DNA of 64,000 nt from Garcia nutans (GCA_947685225.1 CANTUV010000003.1:9928001-9992000); one strand, 5' to 3'; positions 1 through 11,125 are shown, counted from the first letter of the stretch. Program-made: numbers and translations. Notes: a model not told the origin generated them from the letters alone.

Positions 1-570
1 GGGATGCTATGTTGAGTAATGAAATTATGAAGATTCAATATGAATGTTTGATATGATATGATAGTGAACAATGTAAGGTATTGAAATATAATATTCCTTT
101 GAATGGTGTATGAAATTGATTGTGTGACATTGACATTGCATTGAAGCATAGTAATATTGTAGTTTGTACCACTAAGTCGTTGGCTTAGCGTGATTATGGT
201 TTATCACGTAGGTGACAGGGAAGAACCGGAGAGTTCCTCTAGGCCGAGTAGAGTTTAGATCTTGAGGTGTTGATAGTGGAGCTTAAAGATCAAAGACATA
301 TTGCCAAACATGTATATATTTTATGTTTTGTAAAACTTGAGTTTTGATGTATATGTATTTGTAAATATTTGTTATATTTTCCGATGTGTTTTGAATAAAC
401 ATTTTATCTATTGTGTTTTATAAATTCCTTTAAATGTTTTAAATTTATTCATATTATTGAAAAGGGATTATTTGTATGTTTTATAAACCGTGACATACTT
501 ATATTCAGTATATGTATATTACGGTCGTAATAGCATGCTGTGTACGTATACAGGGTATAGGGGTGTTACA
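1..570 (+). mobile_element. Tekay-type LTR, 3' end portion (solo or element end)
   Basis: The stretch ends in GGGGTGTTACA, the 3' terminus shared by every Tekay-type LTR in this window. It carries the same landmarks near its end as the LTR at 54142-56921: a CTAAG/CTTAG stem, a second stem CGTGAT/ATCACG, then AGGTGACAGGGAAGAACC and TCCTCTAGGCCGAGT. The left part lies outside the window, so a solo LTR cannot be told from the 3' LTR of a whole element. Flank 571-575 (TACTA) should be the target duplication, but its partner is not visible. It appears to sit in the 3' untranslated region of the Athila element. Confidence 0.8.
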
Positions 571-1480
571 TACTAACCTTTTGACGCGAAGGTAAACATT
601 TGTGATGCCGACCCCCGATTACTCAGCCAGAATCACCGTTCAAAATGGCTACTAGCCCTATCATGATTCTAACTCATTTGTTTTAATTCAAGAGTAAAAA
701 TCAGCGGAACAGGGATAAATTTTCAAAGCTCCTTTTATTAGAATTATTTATTTATTTATTTACCTGTTCAAGGGTCAGTAACTTAAAATATTAAATTTAT
801 CGTACTAAGTCCGACTCAAGAATTTAAGGAATTACAACATGCTAAAAAATGTAACTAAGGCTTTAAACTTCAGATGTGTCCAATTCCCATCAATCCACTA
901 CCTAATTATAGCTATTACAGTCGATCCTCAACAATTGATCAAGATAGCCAAGTTAACCTCAACAAGAAATTATCATTTAGAAAATCACAAATTAATTTAA
1001 TATATAAAGAGGAACCATTTCAATTCACACTATTATAGCAATCTAGCTTACTTGAATCCAAAAATAATTTGCAGAACTTAATTGAGACAAATGAATCAAA
1101 TAGAAAGAATGAAATAATAGTAACTCAATCAAGAAAGTATACCTCTCCCCTACACGTAAGACACACATTGTCCTCAATGTATGTGCAAAATAAGAAATAA
1201 TGAAGAGAGAGAAAAACTGCCCTTACATGTCCATGATTGGACAAATATGAGTATGATTCCAAGAGTATGGCGAAGGCGAATTTGCTTCAAAACAAAAACT
1301 AAAATGCATAAACGAAATTAAGACATAAGCAAATGAAATAAACAAACAGATAAAACAGTTTTTAAAGAAAAATGCAATTGTCCAACAGGAATAAAAATAA
1401 AAGAAAAAGAAAAAGAACAGTAAATAAATCATGAAAATGAAATGAAATATGGGCTAGTCAAAGATCGGTGCATCACTGGA
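571..1480 (-). other. Athila 3' untranslated region with conserved hairpin motif
   Basis: This is an AT-rich non-coding stretch after the 3' ORF in element orientation. At 1165-1180 it holds a perfect 6-bp stem, ACATTG-TCCT-CAATGT, followed on the minus strand by a G-rich run (1142-1155). Athila-type elements commonly carry an 'ACATTGAGGACAATGT ... GGGGAGG' block here, and I recognise this as that block. A polypurine tract next to a 3' LTR is not visible. The function of the hairpin is not established. Short open frames in this interval have no recognisable content. Confidence 0.6.
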
Positions 1481-1833
1481 ATCGTCACCGCTGGTCTCCT
1501 CATCGGACACATCAACTGGAGGTGCAGGTGGCTGAAATGGTGGAGGCGGTGGTTGCAAAGGGTTAAACTCTTGATACCTCTAGAACTCTAACATGGATTG
1601 TTCCAGCCATTGCCTTCTCAAGATCTCATGATCCAGCTGGCTTGGAAGGAAGTAGTCTGTTGAAGTATAAACTGCTGCATTTGGTCCTACTGAGTTAAGA
1701 TCTTATTCTGATTCATCTCGATATTCCCGATCTTACCTTTGATCCTACAAATCTGAAGCTCGAAATCTGTGGGCTTCCTGTCATCATCCCACTCAACATT
1801 AACCGACTGGCGCCAATCTCGGAATGTAGGGGT

Positions 1834-2838
1834 CTAGACAAAAGATGGTCCAGCAGAAGAAGAAGGTGCAACAGTGGAAGAAGGCCCAGCGGTAGTGGTT
1901 GAAGGCCCAACAGTAGTGGATGAGCCCGGAAAATCTGTCGGTGGAGGTGGTGGTATATCCGAAGGAGGAGCAGAAGGGGCTGCCTCTAGTATATCTGAAT
2001 CCATAGGAGGTGCCTGCAGCCCAGCTACCTTCTCCCGGTTTAGTCTCTTCAATGTGTCCATACCCAATAGTTTGGGCAAACCATCCACAGTCATAGGTAG
2101 GTAGCCATCTAACACACCCAAGTGACGAGCTAGTCATGTGACATACATGCCACCATGCAAAGTACCTGATGCTCCCTTTTTAGACTACTCATAAAAGAAG
2201 TGTATGATGGTATGTGCGACATTGCACCGAGTCTTCTGTACCATGCAGTATAGGAAAAATAGATCTCTCAGGCTCACCACCACTGTGCTGCTCAGCCGAG
2301 CTGTAAGAGTGTGGACTAACAGATTGTGCACCACTCGGCAGGGGAAGGACTCAAAGTTGGATGCCTTAGATACCTTGGGCTGAAATTTATCTGCAGTGGG
2401 TGCAAAGGTCCTCCAAACCCAAGGGGGAACAACCTCATACTCGACGAAATCCACCTCGGAATTCAGATAGTCGAAAGTTTGTACCTCCTCTGCAGTGTAT
2501 AACCGGAGATGCACCCCAAGGTCATTAATGCTCATATGGAATCTCTACCCTCCCAATCTGAATTTTATTATTGGCTCAGTGATTGAAACCTTAGTCTTTT
2601 GGAACTGAAAGGTGCAATAGAATTCCAATGTTAGCTCTCTATAAACAGGCTCATTGATGTAGAACAGTTGTTCCCATCCTGGTTGGTTGGTCAGTTCCCG
2701 AATATCTGCTGCAATGTTGGCTAGTTCTATAGTGTCCCAGTCCAAAACACGAGGTGGGGACCAATCCTTGTTGCAGAAAAGTTCAAATCGCTTTCTTTCC
2801 TCGGCATTTGAGAATCTAAGGCATTTGTGGTTTGCCAT
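1834..2838 (-). pseudogene. ATHILA ORF-1-like protein, 3' ORF of the Athila element, broken by stops
   Basis: One minus-strand frame runs from ATG at 2838 to a stop at 1834, interrupted by in-frame TAG codons at 2545, 2185 and near 2120. The N-terminal part (…RKRFELFCNKDW…, then GWEQLF, then ELTLEFYCTF) resembles the plant 'ATHILA ORF-1 / putative plant transposon protein' family, which typically has an aromatic-rich start, a GW..L motif and an LT.EF motif. The middle has FDYLNSEVDF and conserved-looking Cys/His/Trp residues. The C-terminal part is Pro/Ser/Thr-rich (1834-2000). In Athila elements this ORF lies downstream of pol and has an unclear role, sometimes called env-like. No signal peptide or membrane span is evident. 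The frame seems to continue past 1834 to about 1470 with more stops. Confidence 0.7.
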
Positions 2839-3685
2839 GAACTTAGAAGCTGGTCGTGTAGCGGGTTGGCTTGAACTGGCGGGTAGCTGGGAGGATGATT
2901 ATTTGCGAGGGCCCATTGTCTGCAAAACAAACAAGAATTCCTCAATAACAACAAAAAATATAGCACGATATGAAACACCGATAAAAGACCGGCATAAGGT
3001 TACCGAAATAGCGACATTATAATGATGAAGCATAATGTAAATCCCAATAAAATTAATGCCAATAGCCAATTTAAAACAAGTTTAATCAACCTATATCAAC
3101 AAACACTTAACCAACAAAAGCAAAAAAAATTATTATCTAGGCCAATCCAACAAACACTTAACCAACAATAGCGATGAAGCAATTCAAACGACGGTAATTA
3201 ATTAGAATTGCAAATAAACCTTATAGCCATAACCAAACAAACAAATCAAGAAATTTATAATTCAAACGCAAACTAAATAAAAAGAAATCAAATGCCGAAT
3301 CAAAAATGAAATTGAAATCAAAACCAAAGCAAAATAAATCAATCGCCGCATAAACCTTGATAAATCAAAATGAAGCAAAATAAAGCAAACGCAGCATAAA
3401 TCTTGCAATTCTGAGGAAAATAAAAGAAAATACAAGGAATCCATAAGAAAAATGAAAAAAATCCAACAAAAATTGCAAAAGTGAGAGTTCGTACCTGAAA
3501 AGTGCGAAAAACGTGTGGAATCAAATGGAAATTGAGCGAATCCGCGCAAAAAATGCAAAACGGGAGTTAAAATCTCTTCTAAAGTGAATTGGTATGTGAG
3601 TGCGGTGGTGGATGCAAGAAATTTGAGAGAAAATGAGAGATGAGGGAGGAAGAAAACTAATTTTTGCTTTTAAAATTGCTTTGGG
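2839..3685 (-). other. Leader of the Athila 3' ORF, no coding content seen
   Basis: This AT-rich interval separates the TATA box (3686-3694) from the ATG of the ATHILA-like ORF at 2838. Open frames on the minus strand (for example 3262-3558) are low-complexity and Phe/Leu-rich without a recognisable domain. If the upstream TATA box is used, this would be an unusually long leader of about 850 nt and may contain an intron. No splice sites could be confirmed by eye. Confidence 0.4.
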
Positions 3686-3694
3686 TTTTATATA
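3686..3694 (-). promoter_or_regulatory. Putative internal TATA box of the Athila element
   Basis: The minus strand reads TATATAAAA, 10 nt downstream of the last unit of the palindromic array at 3701-4110. The 5' LTR of the same element has the same arrangement: array at 10886-11125, then a TATA box at 10864-10870. I infer a second, internal promoter that would transcribe the 3' ORF. No transcript evidence is available. Confidence 0.45.
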
Positions 3695-3700
3695 AAGACG

Positions 3701-4110
3701 TTGGCACGCCCAGTGACACGCTCGTGTCACTGGGCATGCCCTTTGTATTGCAAGACAGTATATTGGACACGCCCACGGACATGACCATGTCCATGGGTGT
3801 GTCACAAGTACTGGATGAGTCATTAAACGACATGCCCATTGACATGGGCATGTCAATGGATGTGTCACATGTACTGTGACAACAAAAAAAATGACACGCC
3901 CACTAGCCAGATCGTGTCCTTTGGGCACGCTGGCTCTTTTTTTTTCTTTTTTTTAAGGCATGACCAGTGACACGGGGGTGTCCCTGGGCATGCCATAGCT
4001 ACTGTTTCACATTCAAAATGACACGCTTAGTGACATGGGCATGTCACTGGCGTGTTGTAGCTACTGCCTCTAAAAAATAGTGACATGCCCAATGACACGA
4101 CGTGTCCTTA
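3701..4110. repeat. 63-bp palindromic tandem array, internal Athila copy
   Basis: The first three units each span 63-64 bp, starting at 3705, 3768 and 3831. Each has a palindromic core of the form CACGCCCAGTGACAC(G)… …GTGTCACTGGGC and a less conserved spacer with a GTACTG or CTACTG core. More degenerate units follow to 4110, interrupted by a poly-T run near 3940. Because 63 is a multiple of three and the core is palindromic, frames on both strands stay open and give 21-residue repeats of the type DTPxDMxMSxGVS. The same unit occurs in the 5' LTR and in Tekay LTRs. Confidence 0.85.
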
Positions 4111-4372
4111 AATATACTCAATTTACCCCTCAAAATCAAATTTCCTCTATAAATTCAAATGAATGCAAGGAAAACAAACTACCAACCAATGATAGAAGGA
4201 AAAAAATAAAAAAATTGATGACACAAACAAAAAACACAGAAATTAAAGACATAAAAATTAAAGAACGAATAAAACGGTGGGTTGTCTCCCACCCAGCACT
4301 TCTTTAACGTCATATTAGTTGGACGTTCAGGAAAAATTTCCCTAGTCTTGGAGGTGTAAAACCTCCTTCAAG

Positions 4373-6345
4373 TCATGTATTTCCCCCCTCCAAGTATAAT
4401 TTGAGCCTGTGCCCATTTACCTTAAAATCTCTTTTTTTCGGATGAGTTATTTTAACCACTCCATAGGGGAAAACTTCCTTAACTGTAAAAGGAATAGACC
4501 ATCGAGATTTTAACTTACCTGGAAAGAGTCAAAGCCTCAAATTGTACAATAATACCTGATCTCCCGCTTGAAACTATTTTCGCTCCTTAATGCGAGCATC
4601 ATGCCATCTCTTAGTATGCTTCTTATACATTCTTGCAATGTCATAAGCTTGCAATCTCCACTCATCCAACTAGTTTACCTGCGATTTTCTCCTTTCACCT
4701 GCACTAGCTAGATCAAGCTTAATATGTTTTATAGCCCAATAAGCATTATGTTCAATTTCTACAGGTAAATGACAAGCTTTTCCATATACCAGCCTAAATG
4801 GCATAGTGCCCAAAGGAGTTTTGAATGCAGTCCTAAAAGCCCATAGAGCATTGTCCAATTTCTCGAACCAATCCTTTTGGGATTGCTCTATAGTTTTTTC
4901 TAGAATTCTTTTTTATCTCCCTGTTCATGTTCTCAACTTGGCCACTAGTATGGGGATGGTAAGGAGTAGCAAACCTATGTGTGACACCTAATCTTTTGAA
5001 AACTTTCTCGAGCTGAACGTTACAAAAGTGAGTACCCCTATCACTTATGATTGCTTTCGGTGTACCAAATCGAGAGAACAACTTTTTCAAAAACTTCATC
5101 ACTACCCTGGCATTATTGGTTGCCAAGGCTTGGGCTTCAGGCTATTTAGAGACATAGTCTATAGCTACAAGAATATATTTGTTACCAAAGGAATTTGGAA
5201 ATGGTCCCATAAAATCGATCCCCCTTACATCAAAGACTTCACACACTAGAATTCCATTTTGGGGCATCTCATCACGAGATGAAATGTTTCCAGTCCTTTG
5301 GCAATGATCACAATGGTTCACAAATTCTTAGCTATCCCTAAACAGAGTAGGCCAATAAAATCCTGATTCTAGTACCTTTTGAGCAGTCCTATTGGCTCCC
5401 ATATGACCACCAGCTGGTCCAATGTGGCATTGACTAAGAATGTTCATCATTTTGGGCCATGCCACACACTATCGGATCATGTGATCCTTACATAATCTAA
5501 ACAAAAAGGGATCCTCCCAAAAATAATATTTTAAATTGAAAAAGAATTTCTTCTTTTCTTGATAAGTTAAGTCCTTAGGAAGTTCCCTAACAGCTAAATA
5601 ATTAGCAAAATCTGCAAACTAAGGTGTTTCAAAATTCAAACTACTTACCTCACTTACCATGGCGTACAGTTGCTCATCAGGGAAATGATCATCAATGTCC
5701 CCTTCTTCAAACCTCTCCAAGGTTGGATTCTCCAAGCGAGAAAGGTGATCTGCTGCCAGATTTTCAGTGCCCTTCTTATCTTGAATTGTCAAGTCAAATT
5801 CCTGCAATAACAATACCCAGCGAATTAGCCTAGGCTTTGCATCAATTTTCGCAAATAAATACCTCAAAGCCAAATGGTATGTATAAATAGTCACTTTTGA
5901 CAAGATCAGATATGATCTAAACTTGTCAAAAAGCAAAAACTACAGCTAGTAGCTCTTTCTCTGTAGTTGTGTAAACTACAACTAGTAGCTCTTTCTTTGT
6001 AGTTGTGTAAACTACAGCTAGTAGCTCTTTCTCTGTAATTGTGTAATTAGCTTGAGTTATGTTCAAAGTCTTGCTTGCATAGTAGATAGGCTAGAAGTAT
6101 TTCTCTTTGCGTTGACCCAAGACTGCTCCCACTGCAAAATCACTTGCATCGCACATTAGTTCAAATGGTAGATTCCAATTAGGAGCTACCATTATTGGAG
6201 CATGGGGCAATTTCTCCTTAAGAGTTGTGAATGCTCTAAAACATTCCTCATCAAAGACAAAATCCACATCCTTCTCAAGGATTCTTGTCAGTAGACGGGC
6301 TATCTTAGAAAAATCTCGTATGAACCTCCGATAAAAGCCCGCATG
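4373..6345 (-). pseudogene. Athila pol 3' part: RT end, RNase H and integrase, degenerate
   Basis: This follows directly from the RT ORF. It shows the RNase H motif CDASDFAVGAVLGQ near 6140, then PIYYASKTL, KFRSYL (about 5930) and DHLSRLE (about 5745). Next come the integrase pieces: the ISDRGTHFCN catalytic region (about 5040), HPHTSGQVE with the catalytic Glu (about 4945), and NALWAFRTAFKTPLG with LVYGKACHLPVE (4860-4740). The integrase C-terminus ends with FPGKLKSRW and VNGHRLK near 4395. These are standard Athila pol motifs. Stops and at least two frame changes interrupt it, and 12 codons are triplicated inside RNase H at 5939-6044. It cannot make an active enzyme. Confidence 0.85.
5939..6044 (-). 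repeat. In-frame 36-bp tandem triplication inside RNase H
   Basis: Three consecutive 36-bp copies (plus strand: AACTACAGCTAGTAGCTCTT…, each ending TTGTGTA) encode the 12-residue unit TEKELLAVVYTT, with a few substitutions between copies. Other Athila RNase H domains have this segment once (TEKELLAVV…). The copy number keeps frame. The expansion probably arose by slippage or unequal exchange and would disturb the region carrying the catalytic Glu of RNase H. Confidence 0.85.
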
Positions 6346-8244
6346 TCATAGAAAACTTCTGATGGCCTTTATAGATATGGGTGGTGGTAGCTTCTCAATG
6401 GTGTCTACCTTAGCCCGATCTACCTCAATACCTTTGCTTGAAATTTTGTGTCCCAACACGATTCCCTCTTGAACCATGAAATGACACTTTTCCCAATTAA
6501 GCACCAAGTTTGTTTCCTCACATCTAATCAAGACTCTTTCAAGATTTTCCAAACATCTTTCAAATGAGCTGTCATAGACCAAGAAATCATCCATAAACAC
6601 CTCCATAATATCCTTAATAAGTTCATCAAAGATTGCTACCATGCACCTCTGAAAAGTCGCAGGTACATTGCATAACCCGAATGACATTCTTCGATATGCG
6701 AATGTCCCATATGGGCAGGTGAATGTAGTTTTCTCTTGGTCTTCCGGGGCAATAGGAATTTGGAAATAGCCTGAAAGACCATCCAAAAAGCAGTAATACT
6801 CATGCCCAAATAACCTCTCCAACATCTGATCAATGAAGGGCAAAGGAAAATGGTCCTTCCTAGTTGCATCATTCAATTTTTTGTAGTTGATGCAAACCCT
6901 CCAACCGGTAACTATTCTTGTTGGAATTAGCTCATCATTTTCATTGGGGGCCACCGTCATTCCTCCTTTCTTTGGTACTACCTGAACTGGGCTCACCCAA
7001 GAGCTATCCGAGATCGGATATATAATCCCTGCATCAAGTAGTTTTATCACTTCAGCCTTCACTACATCTTTCATCTTTGGGTTTAGTCTCCGTTGTGGTT
7101 GCACTACTGGCTTGAATTCATCCTCCATCAGTATCTTGTGAGTGTAATAGGATGGACTGATACCCTTGATGTCTGCTATCTTCCAAGCTATCACTTTCTT
7201 ATGCTTTTGCAACAACTGGATGAGCTTTACCTTCTGCTCGGAAGATAGGTGAGAACTCAGAATTACTGGTACTTTCTTTTTCTCCGCCAGAAATCCATAC
7301 TCAAGGTGATCTAAAAGGGGCTTAAGTTCCAAGTTGGGTGGATCAATCACCGATGGTTTTGGCTTTTCCTCCTTTGGCATCTCAATAGTTTCATATGCCT
7401 GACATTTGAATGATTTGCTTGCTTCAAGAAAAGCAAGCTGCTCCATTGCTTCTCGATCCTCAACATTTTCCTGCAATAAACACAACTCAAGGGGATCCTT
7501 GGAAACAATGTTAGTAACACAATTGATGATTTCATGCTCAATAATATCATTGCATGATTCTGCCTCATCAAGTGAAAGTGAGTGTTTCATAGCATCATGT
7601 ATTCTAAAAATAACTTTTTCACTACCCACTCTCAAAGTTAATGTGCCATCATGAACATCGATAAGGGTACGGGCTGTATTTAAAAATTTCCTACCAAGAA
7701 TAAGTGAAACATCTGCATCCTCATCGATATCGATGACAACAAAATCATTGGAGAAAATGAAATCCCCGACTTTTACCAACACATCCTCTATAATGCCACG
7801 AGGGTGGACTACTGACTTATCAGCGAGTTGGATGGTCATAAGTGTTGGTTTAGGTTTATCAATGCCTAACTCTTTGAACATTTTGTAGGGCATAACACTT
7901 ATGCTAGCCCCCAAATCAGCTAATGCACTTTTAACCTCAAGGTTACCTAGCAAACATGGAATGGTGAAACTACCTGGGTCTTTTAACTTCTTAGGTAACC
8001 TCTTTTGCAAAATTGCCGAACTCTTTTCAGAAAAATGCACTAAAGACACTTCCTCAAGTTTCCTTTTGTTAGAAAGGATATCTTTCAAAAATTTAGCATA
8101 TTTAGGCATCTGTGACAAAGCTTCAGTAAATGGAATATTAATGTGAAATTGTTTAAAAAGTTCAAGAAACTTACCGAACTGAGCATCAATCTTGTCCTTA
8201 TTCAACCTTATTGGATATGGTACTCTAGGTCGATATTCCTTCAT
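6346..8244 (-). pseudogene. Athila protease and reverse transcriptase, 632-codon open segment of a broken gag-pol
   Basis: This is the longest open piece of the Athila polyprotein. The protease shows LADLGASISVMP (about residue 110), the DLGAS-type aspartic site typical of Athila, followed by ILGRKFL. RT follows with RVCINYKKLN, KDHFPLPFIDQML, GYFQIPIAPEDQEKTTF, FGLCNVPATFQRC and the catalytic motif FMDDFLVY (plus-strand 6577-6600). The segment ends at a TGA in place of the Gly codon of the RSFLGHAG motif, so RNase H and integrase are cut off. Upstream gag is in the same frame, separated by stop codons. The catalytic residues are intact although the polyprotein is broken. Confidence 0.92.
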
Positions 8245-9759
8245 TATGGGGTTGCTTTCTTGTGGCTGGTTCTCTTTCTCACTTTCTATTTAAGCTTTCT
8301 CTCCCAAAGTGACAGTAGAATTGTCTTCCTTTTCTTTTTCTTGTACTTCAGCCCCTTTCTCTGCCACTTCTTCTCTTTTCTCAACCACATTGCCATTGAT
8401 CTCTTTTCCACTCCTTAGTGTAATTACCTTAAGCTACTCTTTAGGAATTGCCTCAGTGTTGCTAGGTAAACTCCCTTGTGGTCTCTTACTGAGCAGCTTG
8501 ACAATTTGCCCCACCTGATTCTCCAAATTATGAATAGAGGCTTGCTGATTTCTAAGGGTGGTTTCAGTTGATTGAAACCTGGTTTCAGAAGCTGCTATAA
8601 ATTTCTCCATCATGTCCTCCAAATTACTCTTTCTTGGAGGGGCAGCTTATTGATGTTGGGGCTGCTGGAATCCAAGGGGAGGTCTTGGATTATTCTGATT
8701 ATTCCATGAGAAATTAGGATGATTTCTCAACCCCGGATTGTACGTGTTGCTGTAGGGGTTATTCTGCTATTGCCTTGGCATATTTCCAACATAATCTACT
8801 TGTTTTTGCCTAGCAAAGATGTTGCCACTTTGGCAATCTTGACTTTGATGTCCACCCCCACACCATTCACAAGACATCACCTACATTAATTTCCCCAAAG
8901 AAGAAGAAGCTAAAGAATCAATCTTTTTGTTCATTGCTTCCAACTGTGCTGTCAAAGCAACTACGGGATCCAATTGATGTGAACCAGTAACCCTTAATTT
9001 CCCTTGTTCCCTTGGGGTTTGCCACTGATAGTTTGTAAGGGCCATGTCTTCAATCAAATCCCTTGCTTTTTCAGGTGTTTTATTATTTATGGTACCTCCA
9101 TCGGCTGCATTGATGGACTGCTTACTTGCATAATTCAATCCATTGTAGAAAGTTTGGATCTGAAGCCACAATGGAAGCCTATGGTGAGGACATTTTCTCA
9201 ATAAATCCTTGAATCTTTCCCAAGCATCTTAAAGGGTTTCACCATCTAGCTGGAGAAACGATAAAATATCATTCCTCAACTTGGTAGTCATGGATGGTGA
9301 AGAATATTTCTCTAGGAATTTTTCTGCTAGTTGGCCCCATGTAGTGAAATTGTTTGGAGGGAAAGACTTCAGCCACTTCTTTGGTCTGTCTCTGAGCGTG
9401 AATGGGAACAACTTCAGCCTAATTGCATCTTCAGAGACATTCTATATCTTGAATGTGTCACATATTTCCAGAAAAGTCTCAATGTGTGCATTAGGATCTT
9501 CTTCTGGGAACCCATCAAACTGACAACTCTGCTGCACCATTTGAATGACATTTGTCTTTATCTCGAATTTATTTGTAGCAACCACTGGTCTCTGTATGCT
9601 TGATTCAGCCCCATTAAGAGTAGGCCTAGCAAACTCTTGCATGGTCCTTGGCTTATTTTCTGCCATTATTTCTAGTTCTTCTTCTAAGATAAGATCTTCA
9701 AAGTTTGGTTCTGTCTCCTCCAGAACTGTTTCCTCTTCTTCCTTTCGCTTTCTCCTCAA
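8245..9759 (-). pseudogene. Athila gag, one frame interrupted by stop codons
   Basis: From ATG at 9759 the frame encodes an acidic N-terminus, then a Retrotrans_gag core (CQFDGFPEEDPNAHIETFLEI, FPFTLRDRPKKWLKSFP, WGQLAEKFLEKYSSP, ERFKDLLRKCPHH, FYNGLN). It continues to a zinc-finger-like CEWCGGGHQSQDC at about 8865 and then IKVITLRSGKE-type sequence near 8410. In-frame stops fall at 9442, 9229, 8881, about 8770, about 8650, 8434 and about 8290. No frameshift is needed across the interval. Several stops replace Gln codons of the family (CAG to TAG, CAA to TAA), consistent with decay by cytosine deamination. Confidence 0.88.
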
Positions 9760-9933
9760 TGTTCTCTCTAACTCTTGATCTAATTCAAGGAGTTGGGAAG
9801 AACTAGCTCAGGTCATAAACGGGAAGAAGTACCTAGAATGATAGTCAAAAAGCAAGAACTTATGTTAAAACAAAATAAAATAAAAAGCTAAATCAACAGT
9901 CTTGATTATATTACTAATATTGAAAATCGTTGT

Positions 9934-9950
9934 CCCCGGCAACGGCGCTA
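9934..9950 (-). other. Primer binding site, tRNA-Asp type
   Basis: The plus strand reads CCCCGGCAACGGCGCTA, which matches the 3' end of plant tRNA-Asp (CCCCGGCAACGGCGCCA) except for one base. On the minus strand it lies 6 nt inside the 5' LTR end. This primer is typical of Athila elements and fixes their orientation. Confidence 0.9.
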
Positions 9951-10863
9951 AAAACTTGATGGTACGAACCTATGCTATTGCAATACCGCAAATGCACGGG
10001 TCGCTCAAGTAATAAAGTAGTGAGTGAGTTATCGTTCTACTGGGGACAAGGCCAAGTACTAGTGCAAATTTTAACTGTTGTTTAGCAAATCAATAGTTTT
10101 GTGAAGTTTTGTAATTAAAGACAATTAACTTAATAACTTAAAGTAAAGAGAGATTAAGTGTTATGCAAAAAGGATTTATGATGAAAATACTATCCAGATA
10201 TTGAATTCCCCCTAGCCACAATTATATTTATGAAAATCAATTCAGTTAAATCAAATGATGGAGTTGAATTGGCATTTCTCTAAATTAGACTAAAACCTTT
10301 CTCAAGTGAATTAATCCATAATCACTAAGTAGAATGTTGGAATCTCTTCTCAAACATAATTAAGTAGATCTTGCAATAAGAACAAGGAATCATAAACCAA
10401 AGGATCTTGTAAGTCTATCTCTAGTACTCCAATCAATCCTCAATCCTTATGAGTATTCTATTCATATCAAGCTTTCTCAAGCCAATAATATGAAAATTGC
10501 ACCCAATCAATAAGCATGCTATTATCAATTGGAAATAAATTATTAAGCATCATAAGAATAAAATAATCAATCAAATTATTTAATTAAATAAAATTATTCA
10601 ATCCATACAATAAAGCTAGGGTATAGAGAATGAATTAGTTCATGTTCAAAATCAAAAAATCAGAACAAGAGAAATAAGTAAAAGAATCCAAGCAATCCAT
10701 GATGAATGAATTGTATTTCTTCACTTGAATCTTGGTTTAGATCTTGTTTAAGATGTTTCTTCACCTTCAATCGCAGCTTCAAAACTCTCTTTTTCGCTCT
10801 AAAAGTCGGCTCTAAGTTGTAAAGAATGAAAATCAGATCCTTAACTTGCACTTTAGCTCAGAT

Positions 10864-10870
10864 TTTATAG
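10864..10870 (-). promoter_or_regulatory. TATA box in the Athila LTR
   Basis: The minus strand reads CTATAAAATC about 20 nt downstream of the palindromic array. It is the only clear TATA motif in the expected U3 position of this LTR, so transcription of the element would start shortly after it. This is inferred from sequence only. Confidence 0.55.
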
Positions 10871-10885
10871 TGCAGATATTTTAGC

Positions 10886-11125
10886 CTAACACGCCCAGTG
10901 ACAAGCCCATGTCACTGGGCGTGTCATTGCTTCTGGAATTTTGAATATAAGGCACGACCAGTGACACACCCATGTCATTGGGCGTGTCACAGCCTCTGTG
11001 AGTCATTGTAATAGGCATGCTCGGTGACATGCCCATGTCACTGGGCTTGTTAATGCTTCTGTGTGGCAGTATCAAAGGCACATCCATTGACACGCCCATG
11101 TCCATGGGTGTGTCACTTGAAGAAT
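10886..11125. repeat. 63-bp palindromic tandem array in the Athila LTR U3
   Basis: Units start with CACGCCCAGT at 10890, CACGACCAGT at 10953, CATGCTCGGT at 11016 and CACATCCATT at 11079, exactly 63 bp apart. Each has a palindromic core of about 37 bp (ACGCCCAGTGACA … TGTCACTGGGCGT) and a spacer with GCTTCTG or CCTCTGTG. The minus strand stays open through the array (10881-11324) and would encode 21-residue repeats such as NDTPSDMGLSLGV. Its position just upstream of the TATA box suggests an enhancer-like role, which is an inference. Confidence 0.9.

Noticed and set aside
1834..2838. Athila 3' ORF as a viral envelope gene
   Set aside because: No signal peptide, transmembrane segment or furin-like site is visible. 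Similarity is to the ATHILA ORF-1 type, whose function is unknown.
3262..3558. 98-codon Phe/Leu-rich ORF as a membrane protein
   Set aside because: AT-rich low-complexity translation in a leader region, without a homologous pattern or conserved start context.
9931..9950. 3' end of a tRNA-Asp gene
   Set aside because: Only the terminal 17 nt match and they sit exactly where an LTR primer site belongs. No tRNA body is present.
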